Below, piece by piece: positions 26,860-36,735 of a stretch of DNA of 64,000 nt (its first letter is position 1; every line of letters begins with the position of its first letter). Position numbers and translations under genes: made by a program. The stretch spans positions 682,001 to 746,000 of the forward strand of contig NZ_CP059675.1 of NCBI RefSeq assembly GCF_014069575.1, read 5' to 3'. The DNA comes from Schaalia sp. JY-X169. GTDB taxonomy: Bacteria > Actinomycetota > Actinomycetes > Actinomycetales > Actinomycetaceae. A model generated the notes under the pieces. The model worked only from the letters and a program-made list of their open reading frames with translations. It was not told the origin of the DNA and searched no databases.

Positions 26860-27492
26860 ATGCTAACAGTGGCCACCGGGACCAGCAGTGAGGTTGAGCA
26901 GGACATCAAGAGATCGCGTTTCATCGCGTTCCTCTGTCCAGCGGCTTCTGAAGCTGCTGCGCGTGAAGTCATCTCTGCGCGCCGTAGACAGTTCCCGGAT
27001 GCCCGACACCATTGTTCGGCTTTCATTTTGCAGTCAGACGGGGCGACCCCACAGATGAGGTTCTCAGATGATGGAGAACCGAACGGGACGGCGGGGGCAC
27101 CAATACTTGATGCTCTCCGAGGTGCTGGTCTGACCAATGTTGTGGCTGTCGTGACCCGCTATTTTGGCGGCACACTGCTTGGTACAGGAGGTCTGGTCCG
27201 GGCGTACTCCGGTTCCACCCAAGCCGCGATCCAAAATGCGCAGTTGGCCAAAATTGAGAACTGCCCCTCCTTCTCTGTGGCTCTGGACCCGTTTCTTGCC
27301 GGTCGCGCGGAAGCAGAGTTGCGGAGCCGCGGATGGACCGTAGAGAAGGTGACGTGGGGAGAGATTGTCAGCATTGACTTCTCCGTGCCACAGAATGAGG
27401 AGGGCGAAGTCGAACCGTTTATCGCTCAACAGACCGGCGGTAAAGGCAAGGTCAAGCGACGTGCCGATCGCTTCCTAGAAGTTCTGCTCTGA
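26860..27492 (+). CDS. YigZ/IMPACT family protein
   Basis: About 210 residues with the UPF0029/IMPACT N-terminal domain (KRSRFIAFLCPA, FSDDGEPNGTAGAP, VTRYFGGTLLGTGGLVRAYS) and the C-terminal DUF1949-like domain. The bacterial YigZ family is conserved with unknown cellular role; the eukaryotic relative IMPACT regulates the kinase GCN2. Divergent from rpmF. Confidence 0.9.
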   Translation: MLTVATGTSSEVEQDIKRSRFIAFLCPAASEAAAREVISARRRQFPDARHHCSAFILQSDGATPQMRFSDDGEPNGTAGAPILDALRGAGLTNVVAVVTRYFGGTLLGTGGLVRAYSGSTQAAIQNAQLAKIENCPSFSVALDPFLAGRAEAELRSRGWTVEKVTWGEIVSIDFSVPQNEEGEVEPFIAQQTGGKGKVKRRADRFLEVLL

Positions 27493-27512
27493 GCTGTAAA
27501 GAGCGTCCACAT

Positions 27513-27539
27513 TTGGCTCGTCCCTAGTCGGCGAGCCAA
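27513..27539. terminator. Hairpin between yigZ and cysK
   Basis: TTGGCTCG (27513-27520) pairs with CGAGCCAA (27532-27539), 8 bp perfect, 11-base loop. There is no T tract, so it may be a weak terminator or part of the cysK leader. Confidence 0.4.
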
Positions 27540-27594
27540 TCGGCCACTAGCATTTACGTGACCTGCTGCTTTCGAAATGAAAAGAGGACCCCTC

Positions 27595-28527
27595 ATGGCA
27601 ACGATTCACCCTTCGATTGACTCAACAATCGGCAACACGCCACTGGTCCGCCTCAACCGCACCATGCCGGAAGGCGTTGAGGTTCTTGCCAAGATGGAAT
27701 ACTTCAACCCCGCCGGCTCAGTGAAGGACCGTATAGCGCGACAGATCATCGAAGCAGCTGAGGACTCAGGAGAACTCAAGCCAGGCGGGACAATCGTTGA
27801 AGGAACCTCAGGAAACACGGGGATCGCCCTCGCCATGGTCGGTGCGGCAAAGGGGTACAAGGTTGTCCTCTTCATGCCCGCATCAATGAGTAAGGAACGC
27901 CGGGCAATCTTGCGTGCCTACGGTGCTGAGCTGGTGTTGACAGACCCTCCACTCGGGATGAAGGGTGCAGTCGCCGGAGCCGAAGAGTATGTGAAGAGCC
28001 ACCCGGGTTCCGTCCTCGCTCGACAGTTCGACAATGCTGCAAATGTGCAGGCACACGTTGAGACAACCGCGGAAGAGATCTGGAGAGACACGGACGGCAA
28101 CGTGGATGTTGTTGTTGCTGGAATTGGTACCGGTGGAACAGTGACCGGCGTTGGCCAGGTTCTGAAGAGTCGGAACCCGGAAATCCAGATCGTCGCGGTT
28201 GAGCCAGTCGACTCACCCCTCCTCACCCAAGGAACAGCGGGACCGCACATCATCCAGGGCATTGGAGCCAACTTCATCCCGTCAATCTTGGACCAGTCCG
28301 TCATTTCAGAGGTTATCGATGTCGAGGGCGATGCATCCCTTGTCGCAAGTCGGGAAGCCGCGAGCGAGGAGGGACTCTTGGTAGGTATCTCTTCGGGCGC
28401 TGCTCTAGTTGCGGCCAAGGAAGTTGCGAGTCGTCCGGAAAATGCTGGTAAGACTATTGTTGTGGTGCTCCCCGATGGCGGAGAGCGCTACTTGAGCACC
28501 AAACTCTACGAGCAGTACATGGATTAA
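27595..28527 (+). CDS. cysK: Cysteine synthase (O-acetylserine sulfhydrylase)
   Basis: PLP enzyme joining O-acetyl-L-serine and sulfide to give cysteine. About 310 residues. The PLP lysine is in NPAGSVKDRIA, the substrate loop is EGTSGNTGIAL, the phosphate cup is GIGTGGTVTG, and GISSGAALVAA is near the end. Start ATG 27595 follows AGAGGA 7 bases upstream. cysE follows 42 bases later, so the two last steps of cysteine synthesis are an operon and the proteins may form the cysteine synthase complex. Confidence 0.95.
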   Translation: MATIHPSIDSTIGNTPLVRLNRTMPEGVEVLAKMEYFNPAGSVKDRIARQIIEAAEDSGELKPGGTIVEGTSGNTGIALAMVGAAKGYKVVLFMPASMSKERRAILRAYGAELVLTDPPLGMKGAVAGAEEYVKSHPGSVLARQFDNAANVQAHVETTAEEIWRDTDGNVDVVVAGIGTGGTVTGVGQVLKSRNPEIQIVAVEPVDSPLLTQGTAGPHIIQGIGANFIPSILDQSVISEVIDVEGDASLVASREAASEEGLLVGISSGAALVAAKEVASRPENAGKTIVVVLPDGGERYLSTKLYEQYMD

Positions 28528-28569
28528 CCAGACCGGCGTAGGGCCCGACGTAAGACTGAGGCGGAGAGA

Positions 28570-29133
28570 ATGCGCGGTGTAGTTCAACGAGCCCTGGGGG
28601 TCTTCCGCGAAGACCTTCAGGCTGCCATGGAGCGTGACCCAGCGGCACAGAACCCCTGGGAAGTGGCACTGACATATCCGGGACTGCACGCAGTCTGGGG
28701 ATATCGCGTTGCACATGCAGCGTGGAACCAGGGACTGCGCTTCCCTGCGCGAGTGATCCAAAACTCTACGCGCTTCTTCACGGGGGTCGATATCCACCCA
28801 GCCGCGACCCTGGGACGCCGCCTCTTTATCGACCATGCCGAAGGCGTGGTGATTGGGGAGACCGCCGAGGTCGGTGAGGATGTCCTCATCTACCACCAGG
28901 TCACCCTCGGTGGTACTTCAACTGAACCAGGGAAACGTCACCCCACAGTGGGGGATCGTGCAGTACTTGGCGCTGGAGCGAAGATTCTTGGTCCGGTAAA
29001 CATCGGTGCGGATGCCAAGATTGGTGCCAATGCAGTCGTGGTCCGCGACGTCCCAGACGGCAAGGTTGCTGTCGGGGTTCCAGCCAGGTTGGTCGGGGAA
29101 AAACACCCTAACAGGATGGGCTGCACGCACTAA
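28570..29133 (+). CDS. cysE: Serine O-acetyltransferase
   Basis: Makes O-acetyl-L-serine for CysK. 187 residues, the short form lacking the long N-terminal helical region of the E. coli enzyme. Left-handed beta-helix hexapeptides are clear (VDIHPAATLGRRLFIDHAEGV, then GETAEVGEDVLIYHQVTLGG), with the catalytic histidine in IDHAEG and the GGTSTEPGKRHPTVGD loop. The C-terminus MGCTH does not end in the isoleucine usual for CysK docking. Confidence 0.94.
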   Translation: MRGVVQRALGVFREDLQAAMERDPAAQNPWEVALTYPGLHAVWGYRVAHAAWNQGLRFPARVIQNSTRFFTGVDIHPAATLGRRLFIDHAEGVVIGETAEVGEDVLIYHQVTLGGTSTEPGKRHPTVGDRAVLGAGAKILGPVNIGADAKIGANAVVVRDVPDGKVAVGVPARLVGEKHPNRMGCTH

Positions 29134-29227
29134 GTCAGAGTGGCGGCATCCTCTACTTCCTGGAGTCGGCGGCGCCGCAACGCGTGAAAACCGCCAGATT
29201 CTTGGGTGTTTGAACTAACCTTGAAGC

Positions 29228-29722
29228 ATGAGCGAACTCACACTTAAAGCGGACCCTCGTGAGATCCAGGATGGGTCGCGCCGGGAAGGGCTGGAAATCG
29301 CAACCCTGACCTTCTATGACATTCCTGCGCTTGCGGCCCTTTCCGTGAGCGCTTACGGCAACCCGGGCACTGCTGAGAGCCTTTGGGAAGCAACCGATGA
29401 GATGCGCATGTACTTTGACGGCGCCTTCGGCATGCCGCGGGACGATTCCTTCGTTGGGGCGTGGGTCAACGGTGAGCTTGTGGGAGCAATCTTCGGCGTG
29501 CTGGATTCGCCACTCGATGGTGTTCCAAGGGGTCCGTTCGTTGTGGATCTTATTGTTGATCCAAAATGGCGACGACAAGGTATTGGTAGCGCACTTGTCA
29601 ACGAGCTAGCTTCTCGGGTTGGGGACTGGGGGTATGACGATCTCGCCCTGCAGCTCGACATGCGACGTTCCCCGGAAGCACTGCACATGTACCGCAGCCT
29701 CGGCTTCGCTGAAGTTGGTTAA
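29228..29722 (+). CDS. GNAT family N-acetyltransferase
   Basis: 164 residues with a single GNAT fold. The acetyl-CoA motif A is FVVDLIVDPKWRRQGIGSALVN, with RRQGIG as the pyrophosphate loop, and ALHMYRSLGFAEVG is the typical C-terminal motif B. The substrate is unknown. ATG 29228 lies 6 bases after TAACCT (29216-29221), so it may be leaderless. Convergent with nei. Confidence 0.85.
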   Translation: MSELTLKADPREIQDGSRREGLEIATLTFYDIPALAALSVSAYGNPGTAESLWEATDEMRMYFDGAFGMPRDDSFVGAWVNGELVGAIFGVLDSPLDGVPRGPFVVDLIVDPKWRRQGIGSALVNELASRVGDWGYDDLALQLDMRRSPEALHMYRSLGFAEVG

Positions 29723-29732
29723 TGCGTTCTGG

Positions 29733-30764
29733 TTAGCGCTGGCAGGAGGGACACCAGAACAGGTTCCTGCCCTGCATGACGCGGGTGCGGACGGGCGTGC
29801 CGCACACTAGGCACTGCTGCCCGGCCCTCTTGTAGACAAACCACTTCTCAGCCTCATCGTCCTCGACTACTACTTCCGTGGAGTGCCAGTCGGGGATCAT
29901 CGTGTAGATGTTGCCGCGGCGTACCCCATCATCGAGGAGCACCACGAAGTCATCCCACAGATTACGCAGTCGTTTCTCTGAGACGTTGTTGCCGCGACGG
30001 AAGGGAGAGATGCCACCCCGGAACAAACCTTCGGCGCGGTAGATGTTTCCAACTCCGGCAACAACCGACTGGTCCATGACCAGTTCCCCAACGGGGCGCC
30101 GACTACCGCGCACCCGGCCTACAAACTCCGAACGCAATCTCTCCGCGGGAGACTCATCATCGAGGGGATCTGGACCCAACCTTCCCAGAACCACCTCAAC
30201 TCCCGCCGCATCGAGGACCTCGCACTGCGTGGGTCCGGTCAAGTCAGCAGCGACGGTCCCGGTAGCAATGCGGAGGCGGACTGCGCCACGGGGCGGTGGG
30301 GGAGACCAGTGGCCACTATCGATCCCAAAGTCCTCGCTGAGGCGGATTGCTTCATTCGATCTAGGTCCCACCTCGGAAGCGAGTCGCACCATTTCGAATG
30401 CGTCGCCGCCCGCGTCCTCGTGCATGTCATTCTCTGCGACGAGGGAGTCCAGTGTCCGGGGAGCTCCAATGGATGGCGTGACGCTCGTGCCGGGGCTACC
30501 GTAGAAACGCCAGGAACCATACAAACCGAGATGCACGTGCAACCAGAGTGGTCCGCGAGCCATCTCGGATGTCGCCTCGTGGCCTGATCCGAACTCGAGG
30601 AAAAGGTGCTTTCCCACAGACTGGGCGTCGAGCATGGTCATGCCGTTGAGGCGCTCCGCCCCATGAGTGAAGCGCCCCTGAGGCGACGAGGTATCACAGG
30701 CATGACCGACGAACCACTCGCTGAATGCGAGAGCGAGGCGGCGAATCGAATGACCCTCTGGCAA
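29733..30764 (-). CDS. nei: Nei/Fpg family DNA glycosylase/AP lyase
   Basis: Removes oxidised bases and cuts the abasic site. The N-terminus MPEGHSIRRLA supplies the catalytic proline and glutamate after methionine removal, SVGKHLFLEF holds the conserved lysine, and the C-terminal zinc finger has two CxxC pairs (CLVCG ... CPSC). The sequence is closest to the actinobacterial Nei1 branch. At 343 residues it is longer than most, with an acidic insert between the lysine strand and the middle of the protein. It starts 6 bases after the leuS stop. Confidence 0.9.
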   Translation of the reverse strand: MPEGHSIRRLALAFSEWFVGHACDTSSPQGRFTHGAERLNGMTMLDAQSVGKHLFLEFGSGHEATSEMARGPLWLHVHLGLYGSWRFYGSPGTSVTPSIGAPRTLDSLVAENDMHEDAGGDAFEMVRLASEVGPRSNEAIRLSEDFGIDSGHWSPPPPRGAVRLRIATGTVAADLTGPTQCEVLDAAGVEVVLGRLGPDPLDDESPAERLRSEFVGRVRGSRRPVGELVMDQSVVAGVGNIYRAEGLFRGGISPFRRGNNVSEKRLRNLWDDFVVLLDDGVRRGNIYTMIPDWHSTEVVVEDDEAEKWFVYKRAGQQCLVCGTPVRTRVMQGRNLFWCPSCQR

Positions 30765-30770
30765 CTGAAG

Positions 30771-33683
30771 CTACTTCTTGGGGGGTGCCACGAAGTTGAC
30801 CAGTTTCGGTGCACGCACGATGGTTCGCATCGGCTCCTGGTCGCCAAGTGTGCGTTGCACGGGTGAAAGCTCCCGGGCAAGTTCCACAAGTTTGTCTTCG
30901 GGTATGTCCGCCGGCACGTCGATCCGGGCGCGCAGCTTCCCATTGACCTGCACAATGCAAGTAACGGTATCTTCGACCAGCAGTGATTCGTCCTGAACCA
31001 CCGGGAAATCATGCTGGGCCAGTGGAGTGTCATGACCGAGGCGCTGCCACAGCTCTTCAGCAACATGAGGCGCGACGGGGGCAACCATCAGCACCAACGG
31101 TTCAACAACCTCACGTGGCACCTGATCCAGGCTGGTGAGGTGGTTGTTGAGGACGATCATGCGGGCGATCGCCGTGTTGATGCGCATGTTGTCGTACTCT
31201 TCGGTGACCTCACTGATGGTGCGCGCGAGCAGCCTCCGTGTCTCCTCATCCGCCTGAGCATCCGAGACCGTGACCTCACCCGTTTCCTCACTGACCACGT
31301 TTCGCCACAGGCGTTGCAGGAAACGCAGGGACCCGGTGACCGCACGGGTCTCCCAGGGGCGCGACAAATCGAGGGGAGCCATGGACATTTCAAAGAGCCG
31401 GAAGGAATCGGCACCATAGCGGTCGCACATCTCATCGGGAGTCACAGAGTTCTTCAGTGACTTGCCCATCTTGCCGTACTCGCGCTCCACGGGTTCGCCG
31501 TTGTATGTGAATCCGGACCGTTCGTCTCCCTCAACCTCTTCGGCTGGGACATAGACCCCGCGGGAATCCTTGTATGCGTAGGCCAGGATGTAGCCCTGGT
31601 TGAAGAGCTTGTGGAATGGTTCGGGGGCCGTGACGTATCCCAGATCAAACAGCGCTTTCTGCCAGAACCGCGCGTACAGGAGGTGCAAGACTGCGTGTTC
31701 CACACCGCCAACGTAGAGGTCGACGCCTCCCGCAGGCTTGCCGTCACGTGGACCCATCCAGTAAGAGTCGTTGATGGCCTCAATCAGATGTTCACTGTCA
31801 TGTGGGTCGACATAGCGTAGTTCGTAGTAGCACGAGCCCGCCCAGTTCGGCATGGTGTTCGTGTCACGACGGTAACTCTTGACGCCATCGCCCAGATCAA
31901 TCTCAACGTTCAGCCAATCCTCGGCGCGGGTCAGTGGAGTCTCCGGTGAAGAATCCGCATCGTCTGCGTCGTAGGTCTTGGGGGAGAAATCATCCAGGTG
32001 GGGCAGCAAGACAGGCAGTTGGTCTTCGGGGAGTGCATGTGCCCGTCCGTCCTCGTCATAGACAACCGGGAAGGGCTCACCCCAGTAGCGCTGGCGTGAG
32101 AACAACCAATCGCGGAGGCGGAACGTAACTGTTGCCTCACCGATCTCCCGAGCCCCAAGCCAGTCAATCATCTTGTCGATTGCGGCTTCTTTTCCGAGGC
32201 CGTTGATAGAGAAGTCGCCGCGCTCAGAGTTGATGATGAGGCCGTCACCGGTCCAAGCTGACTCTTCAATGCTGAAGTCGTCCGGAACTTCGATACCCTC
32301 AACCCCGGCGGGGTCAATGGTTTGGATGATGTCAATGTCAAATGCCTTGGCAAACGCGAAGTCACGGTCATCATGGGCAGGAACGGCCATGATGGCGCCA
32401 GTCCCGTAGCCCATCAGCACGTAGTCGGCTACGAACACCGGTACGGGAGTGTCGTTGACCGGGTTGGTGGCGTAGATGCCCGTGAAGACACCCGTCTTTT
32501 CCCCGGCCTCTGCCTGACGTTCCATATCCGTCTTGGCTGCCGCCTGTGCGCGATAGGTTGACACGGCCTCGGTCGGACTAGCGTATCCACCAGTCCACGC
32601 CTCCCGGGTCCCATCGGGCCATTCGGTTGGCACAACCCCGTTGTCCAGCAGGGGGTGCTCGGGGGAAACCACCATGAAGGTGGCGCCAAACAGTGTGTCG
32701 GGTCGCGTCGTGAACACCTGCAGATCGTCTGCGCCGGGAACCTGGAAGGTCACGGTGGCTCCGCGGGACTTGCCGATCCAGTGGCGCTGCATCAGCCGCA
32801 CCTTCTCAGGCCAATCAATCTCACTGAGCGCCTCAGTCAGACGATCCGAGTAGGCCGTGATACGCATGTTCCACTGGCGTAGCTTACGGGTGAACACTGG
32901 GAAGTTGCCGCGCTCCGAGCGGCCCTCTGAAGTCACTTCTTCATTGGCGAGGACGGTGCCCAGGCCCGGGCACCAGTTCACCGGTGACTCCGACAGGTAA
33001 GCGAGGCGGTAGCCGGACATAACGTCACTCCGCTCGCCCTCGTCCAAATCCGCCCAAGCGCGACCGCCTGGAACGGCGCGCTCACCCCGTGCAAACTGTT
33101 CCACCAGCTCAGAGACTGGGCGTGCTTTGCCAAGGGAACCTTCCCCGTTGGGCATATCCGGGTCAAACCAGGAGTTGTAGATCTGCAGGAAGATCCACTG
33201 CGTCCACTTCACATAGTCGTCATCAATGGTTGCGAACCCGCGGCGCTTGTCATGCGAGAGGCCCAGGCGCCCCAACTGGCGCGTGAAAATCTCCATCGCA
33301 TGCTCGGTCGTGACACGTGGGTGCTGGCCCGTTTCAATCGCGTACTGCTCCGCAGGGAGCCCGAATGCGTCAAAACCCAGGGTATAGAGGACATTCTTCT
33401 GATTCATGCGCTGATACCGCGCCAAAATATCGGTCGCAATGTATCCCAGAGGATGACCGACATGAAGACCCGAACCCGAAGGGTAGGGGAACATATCCAT
33501 GACAAACCACGGCTCAAGCTCTGCCCGAGGACCCGCAAGATCGCCGGTCGGGTTGTCGGCATTGAAGACGCCGTCGCGTGCCCAAATACCCTGCCACTTC
33601 TTCTCTATTTCTCCCGCCATTTTTGCGTCATAGCGGAACTGGGGTACATCCGTCCCCGAAGTGGTGCGCAAACTGTCAGCCAT
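30771..33683 (-). CDS. leuS: Leucyl-tRNA synthetase
   Basis: Charges tRNA-Leu. About 970 residues, bacterial type. The HIGH motif is [16 protein letters not shown] and the KMSKS motif reads [10 protein letters not shown]. The CP1 editing domain is present ([14 protein letters not shown]). Start ATG 33683 has GAGGAAG 5 bases upstream, a strong site. It is followed 6 bases later by nei, so both are on one transcript, and it is divergent from the HIT gene. Confidence 0.96.
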   Translation of the reverse strand: MADSLRTTSGTDVPQFRYDAKMAGEIEKKWQGIWARDGVFNADNPTGDLAGPRAELEPWFVMDMFPYPSGSGLHVGHPLGYIATDILARYQRMNQKNVLYTLGFDAFGLPAEQYAIETGQHPRVTTEHAMEIFTRQLGRLGLSHDKRRGFATIDDDYVKWTQWIFLQIYNSWFDPDMPNGEGSLGKARPVSELVEQFARGERAVPGGRAWADLDEGERSDVMSGYRLAYLSESPVNWCPGLGTVLANEEVTSEGRSERGNFPVFTRKLRQWNMRITAYSDRLTEALSEIDWPEKVRLMQRHWIGKSRGATVTFQVPGADDLQVFTTRPDTLFGATFMVVSPEHPLLDNGVVPTEWPDGTREAWTGGYASPTEAVSTYRAQAAAKTDMERQAEAGEKTGVFTGIYATNPVNDTPVPVFVADYVLMGYGTGAIMAVPAHDDRDFAFAKAFDIDIIQTIDPAGVEGIEVPDDFSIEESAWTGDGLIINSERGDFSINGLGKEAAIDKMIDWLGAREIGEATVTFRLRDWLFSRQRYWGEPFPVVYDEDGRAHALPEDQLPVLLPHLDDFSPKTYDADDADSSPETPLTRAEDWLNVEIDLGDGVKSYRRDTNTMPNWAGSCYYELRYVDPHDSEHLIEAINDSYWMGPRDGKPAGGVDLYVGGVEHAVLHLLYARFWQKALFDLGYVTAPEPFHKLFNQGYILAYAYKDSRGVYVPAEEVEGDERSGFTYNGEPVEREYGKMGKSLKNSVTPDEMCDRYGADSFRLFEMSMAPLDLSRPWETRAVTGSLRFLQRLWRNVVSEETGEVTVSDAQADEETRRLLARTISEVTEEYDNMRINTAIARMIVLNNHLTSLDQVPREVVEPLVLMVAPVAPHVAEELWQRLGHDTPLAQHDFPVVQDESLLVEDTVTCIVQVNGKLRARIDVPADIPEDKLVELARELSPVQRTLGDQEPMRTIVRAPKLVNFVAPPKK

Positions 33684-33775
33684 CGTTACTTCCTCCTGAG
33701 TATTGCCAGAATCTAGGGTAGCGCAGGGCGCCGACATCTCTGTCGCCGCGGTCATCAATGGGGGACAATGTCTCC

Positions 33776-34222
33776 ATGAGCACTGTTTTCGAAATGATTG
33801 TTGATGGCCAGATTCCCGGACGGTTTGTGTGGGCCGACGATACTTGCGTGGCGATCTTGACGATCGAACCGGTGGCCCCCGGACACGTCCTCGTCATCCC
33901 CCGCCAGCCGGTCGACAAATGGACGGACCTAGAGCCGGGCGTCCTCGACCACGTCATGCGAGTAGCGCAGATAATCGGTAAGGCACAGGAAGTCACGTTC
34001 AGCGTTCCGCGAACCGTGGTGATCATCGCCGGTTTCGAGGTGCCGCACACGCACGTACACGTCATCCCAGCGACATCCGAGGGTGCCGCGTCTCTGAAGG
34101 GAGCGCGGGCGGCTGACGCTGTCGATTTGGACGAGGCCGCTCATGCCCTCCGCGAGGTGCTCCGCAAACTGGGACACACCAAACACCTGCCAATGGTGAT
34201 GTCTTCTTCGAGGACGTTCTAG
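33776..34222 (+). CDS. HIT family protein
   Basis: About 148 residues of the histidine-triad nucleotide hydrolase family. The triad HTHVH is at residues 91-95 ([10 protein letters not shown]), and [13 protein letters not shown] is the upstream family motif. Probably hydrolyses nucleoside phosphoramidates or dinucleotides. ATG 33776 lies 6 bases after GACAAT with no ribosome-binding site. It is convergent with the VKOR gene, with 4 bases between stops. Confidence 0.9.
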   Translation: MSTVFEMIVDGQIPGRFVWADDTCVAILTIEPVAPGHVLVIPRQPVDKWTDLEPGVLDHVMRVAQIIGKAQEVTFSVPRTVVIIAGFEVPHTHVHVIPATSEGAASLKGARAADAVDLDEAAHALREVLRKLGHTKHLPMVMSSSRTF

Positions 34223-34226
34223 GGTC

Positions 34227-34835
34227 CTAGAAAAGGTAGCCAATCTTGTCGGACATGGTCACAACGATGACCAGGATGACAATGAGGTAGAGGACCAGGG
34301 CGATTGCCCAGGAGTACTTCAGGGTTGTCTTACCCGAAGAGATGGACCTGTCGCCGAAAGACCCGGATGCCAGCGCGCCGCCCAGGATAATGGGGACGAG
34401 GGCGAGGACGGCCACCCACGTCAGCATGCAGTAAGGGCACAGCGCCCGGAAGACGGCGACGGAGGCATGCAGGAAGAACGCCACGAAACCGACCCCGGCG
34501 AGGACGCCAGCAGACATTCCCCACCACACCAGCCGGGGGAGGGATCCTTTGAAGGTAAGGACGGCGCCGAGGGCGGCCAGTGCGCCGAAGGCCATCAGCC
34601 CCACTGCTGCATTGGGGATAACCAGGAGGTGGGCCTGCGGTGATAACAATGATGATGAACAGCCAATCAGAGGGTTCACATCACACAGCAGATTGGCTTC
34701 GGGGTCTTGGAGCACTTCAAGCTCCGACTGGACCAACGCAATCGAGGAGATCAGGCCGACTATCGCGAAGAAGAGGATGGCGATGCCTGTGGCCGGGCTG
34801 GTCCATCTGACAGCTTTTGATGATGCGTTCGGCAC
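34227..34835 (-). CDS. Vitamin K epoxide reductase (VKOR) family membrane protein
   Basis: 202 residues, five hydrophobic helices. The redox site CPYC is at residues 133-136 and the two loop cysteines are C51 and C59. VKOR reoxidises a DsbA-like thiol oxidase (MdbA in Actinomyces oris) using quinone, so exported proteins can form disulfides. No thioredoxin-like partner is fused or adjacent. The ten-cysteine LPXTG protein at 22849-25374 is a plausible client; the pilin at 39322 has no cysteine and is not. Confidence 0.9.
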   Translation of the reverse strand: MPNASSKAVRWTSPATGIAILFFAIVGLISSIALVQSELEVLQDPEANLLCDVNPLIGCSSSLLSPQAHLLVIPNAAVGLMAFGALAALGAVLTFKGSLPRLVWWGMSAGVLAGVGFVAFFLHASVAVFRALCPYCMLTWVAVLALVPIILGGALASGSFGDRSISSGKTTLKYSWAIALVLYLIVILVIVVTMSDKIGYLF

Positions 34836-34932
34836 GGGTCCCCCTGAAGTTGCGGTTTGGTAGCACTAGAGAGCTTATCTGCCCCGGCTCCCGCGTAGGA
34901 GCAGGCTCACATGCCGGGAAGACCTTTCAAAC

Positions 34933-34962
34933 TTGCTCAAGGGACCCTGAATCCACTAGAGT
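34933..34962 (+). promoter_or_regulatory. Probable promoter of tRNA-Lys
   Basis: TTGCTC (34933-34938) and TAGAGT (34957-34962) are 18 bases apart, about 50 bases upstream of the tRNA. Confidence 0.5.
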
Positions 34963-35013
34963 TTTCATTCGTCGCAAGGGTTGGATACGGCCGATGCGGC
35001 ATGGTTTTACCAG

Positions 35014-35090
35014 GCGCCATTAGCTCAGTTGGCTAGAGCAACAGACTCTTAATCTGTGGGTCCAGGGTTCGAGTCCCTGATGGCGTACCA
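35014..35090 (+). tRNA. tRNA-Lys (anticodon CTT)
   Basis: Full cloverleaf. The anticodon arm is ACAGA-CTCTTAA-TCTGT, giving CTT, which reads AAG lysine codons. The T arm is CAGGG-TTCGAGT-CCCTG and the encoded end is ACCA. The first base pair is a G-T wobble. A terminator follows 8 bases later. The region beyond is decayed and variable. Confidence 0.95.
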
Positions 35091-35097
35091 ACAGCAG

Positions 35098-35122
35098 AAG
35101 CCTCCACCTCGGTGGGGGCTTT
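35098..35122 (+). terminator. Terminator of tRNA-Lys
   Basis: AAGCCTCCACC pairs with GGTGGGGGCTT (one wobble) around a 2-base gap, followed by TAGCTTTG. Directly behind the tRNA. Confidence 0.75.
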
Positions 35123-35169
35123 AGCTTTGCCGGTAAGAGGTGGGATACCGGCCTCCACGCATCCCCGCC

Positions 35170-35243
35170 CCGTGAGATCGCATAATTCCGCCATATAACA
35201 CTGTGATCGCGTCCGAAAGTGGCGGAGTTAAGCGATCTCGCGG
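35170..35243 (-). repeat. 74-bp palindromic element, copy A
   Basis: Two 24-base arms (35170-35193 and 35220-35243) pair at 21 of 24 positions around a 26-base spacer. Read on the minus strand it aligns end to end with the element at 63827-63900: same arm and spacer lengths, 17 of 26 spacer bases shared (including TTCGG and ACAGTGT), and a shared CT just outside the left arm. It lies about 50 bases beyond the tRNA-Lys terminator. The nature is unknown: a recombinase or transposase substrate, a protein-binding operator or a structured RNA are all possible. Confidence 0.7.
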
Positions 35244-35708
35244 AGTGGGGAGGGGCTGGCAAGGCGAATCGGGCTGTAGTTGATGGTAGAGGCGAGCAGG
35301 GGACTCAGGGCCCCAGATATGACTTAAGAACCGTGAACGAGCTGATTCATGTGCTTCAACTGCTCCGGGATCTATGCAGCCTGTTTGTGAGAATCGAGGA
35401 CACGGCTTGTAGCTTCATGTGTCACAGCTTGTACTCTGCGGGTGTTTGGTTGCCAATGGTCGAGCGTCGACTCCAGCCGTTGTGGTAGTCCTCGGTTGAG
35501 GTGCCAGCACAATGCAAGAGCAGCCAGCAACAACTGTCACCTCCTTATGCAGCAGTCCCATCGGGAGTTGGCTATCAAGATCATCGCGGCACCAGGGAAT
35601 CGGGCGGATGTCTTTGCCAAGCCGCAAGACATTGGCAGTGCCGAGCTGAGCACCGATCCCATCCGTAGGGCTTGACTTGTGGAATCGGGCGGATGAGATG
35701 ATGGACAC
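35244..35708. other. Gene-free stretch upstream of the DUF1214 gene
   Basis: No protein I can recognise. Short open frames exist on both strands but show no domain or steady codon bias. The repeat GAATCGGGCGGATG occurs at about 35595 and 35681. It may be decayed sequence left by earlier insertions next to the tRNA. Confidence 0.4.
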
Positions 35709-36647
35709 ATGAGTGCCTTGGTTAACGTTGATAACTTTGCAATCGCTGAGACGCACCGCATGATGCATGATCTGCAACACGTTTCGGGAGGCGTGAACCA
35801 GTTCACCCACAACCGTGAACCGGCATCGATCAATGCGCAGGCAGTGATCAGATTGAACCGCGACACGCTCTACAGCTTCGCCGTCATCGACCTGGAAGGC
35901 GGGGCAACACTGACTATCCCCGAGCACGGTGATCGCTACCTTTCGGCGATGATCGTAAGTGAACGGCACTACGTTACCGATGTGTTCCATGACGAGGGTA
36001 CACACGCTCTGAGTACCCCGGAAGACGGAACTCGGTATGCGGTGATCGCTTTGCGCATCCTCGTTGATCCGACCGATACCGCCGATGTGCGGGCCGTCGT
36101 GTCATTGCAGGACCAGGTCGGGCTGGATTGCGGTTCGGATCTCCCCTTCGAGATGCCCGACTACGACAGGGCCTCGTTTGATGAGACTCGCGAAGCGCTC
36201 TTGTCGCTTGCCCGCAACCTTAGTGGCTTTGATCGGATGTTCGGCACGCCCGATCAAGTGGATCCGGTCCGCCACCTCATTGGCACCGCCGCAGGCTGGG
36301 GTGGCCTACCTAGTGAGGAGGCCAGCTACATCGGCGTCGACCCCCGCTTGCCTTTAGGGCAATACGAGCTGACGGTCGGGCAGGTCCCGGTCGACGGGTT
36401 CTGGTCGGTGTCTGTGTACAACGCGGACGGATTCTTCGAACCCAACAAGGCAGATGCGTACACGGTCAATAACATCACCGGTACCCGTGATCCCGACGGG
36501 CGGATCACGATCCGATTCGGCGACTATCCACCAGGCACGCCGAACGCGATACCGATCACTGAGGGTTGGAACTACCTCGTCCGCCTCTACCGCCCGCATC
36601 AGGAAATCCTCTCGGGCAAGTGGGCGTTTCCCGCTCTCACCGCGTAA
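35709..36647 (+). CDS. DUF1254/DUF1214 domain protein
   Basis: 312 residues. The N-terminal half resembles DUF1254 (LNRDTLYSFAVIDLEGGATLTIPE) and the C-terminal half DUF1214 (LGQYELTVGQVPVDGFWSVSVYN, then GWNYLVRLYRPHQEILSGKWAFP). Related proteins are scattered among bacteria, and no reaction is established. It lacks a signal peptide, although many relatives are exported. It stands alone between the palindrome-containing stretch and a broken yetF gene, which suggests arrival by transfer. Confidence 0.82.
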   Translation: MSALVNVDNFAIAETHRMMHDLQHVSGGVNQFTHNREPASINAQAVIRLNRDTLYSFAVIDLEGGATLTIPEHGDRYLSAMIVSERHYVTDVFHDEGTHALSTPEDGTRYAVIALRILVDPTDTADVRAVVSLQDQVGLDCGSDLPFEMPDYDRASFDETREALLSLARNLSGFDRMFGTPDQVDPVRHLIGTAAGWGGLPSEEASYIGVDPRLPLGQYELTVGQVPVDGFWSVSVYNADGFFEPNKADAYTVNNITGTRDPDGRITIRFGDYPPGTPNAIPITEGWNYLVRLYRPHQEILSGKWAFPALTA

Positions 36648-36735
36648 AGACGTTCGAGGGGGAGCGCGTTGGCGCCTAAGAATCACCACGGCGAGTTGAG
36701 CTGAATGAAGGCCAAGGACCAACTCCGCCGGGGCT

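Noticed and set aside
35170-35243. CRISPR repeat or integron attC site
   Set aside because: There is one copy here, no spacer series, no cas gene or integron integrase, and no attC core motifs at the arms.
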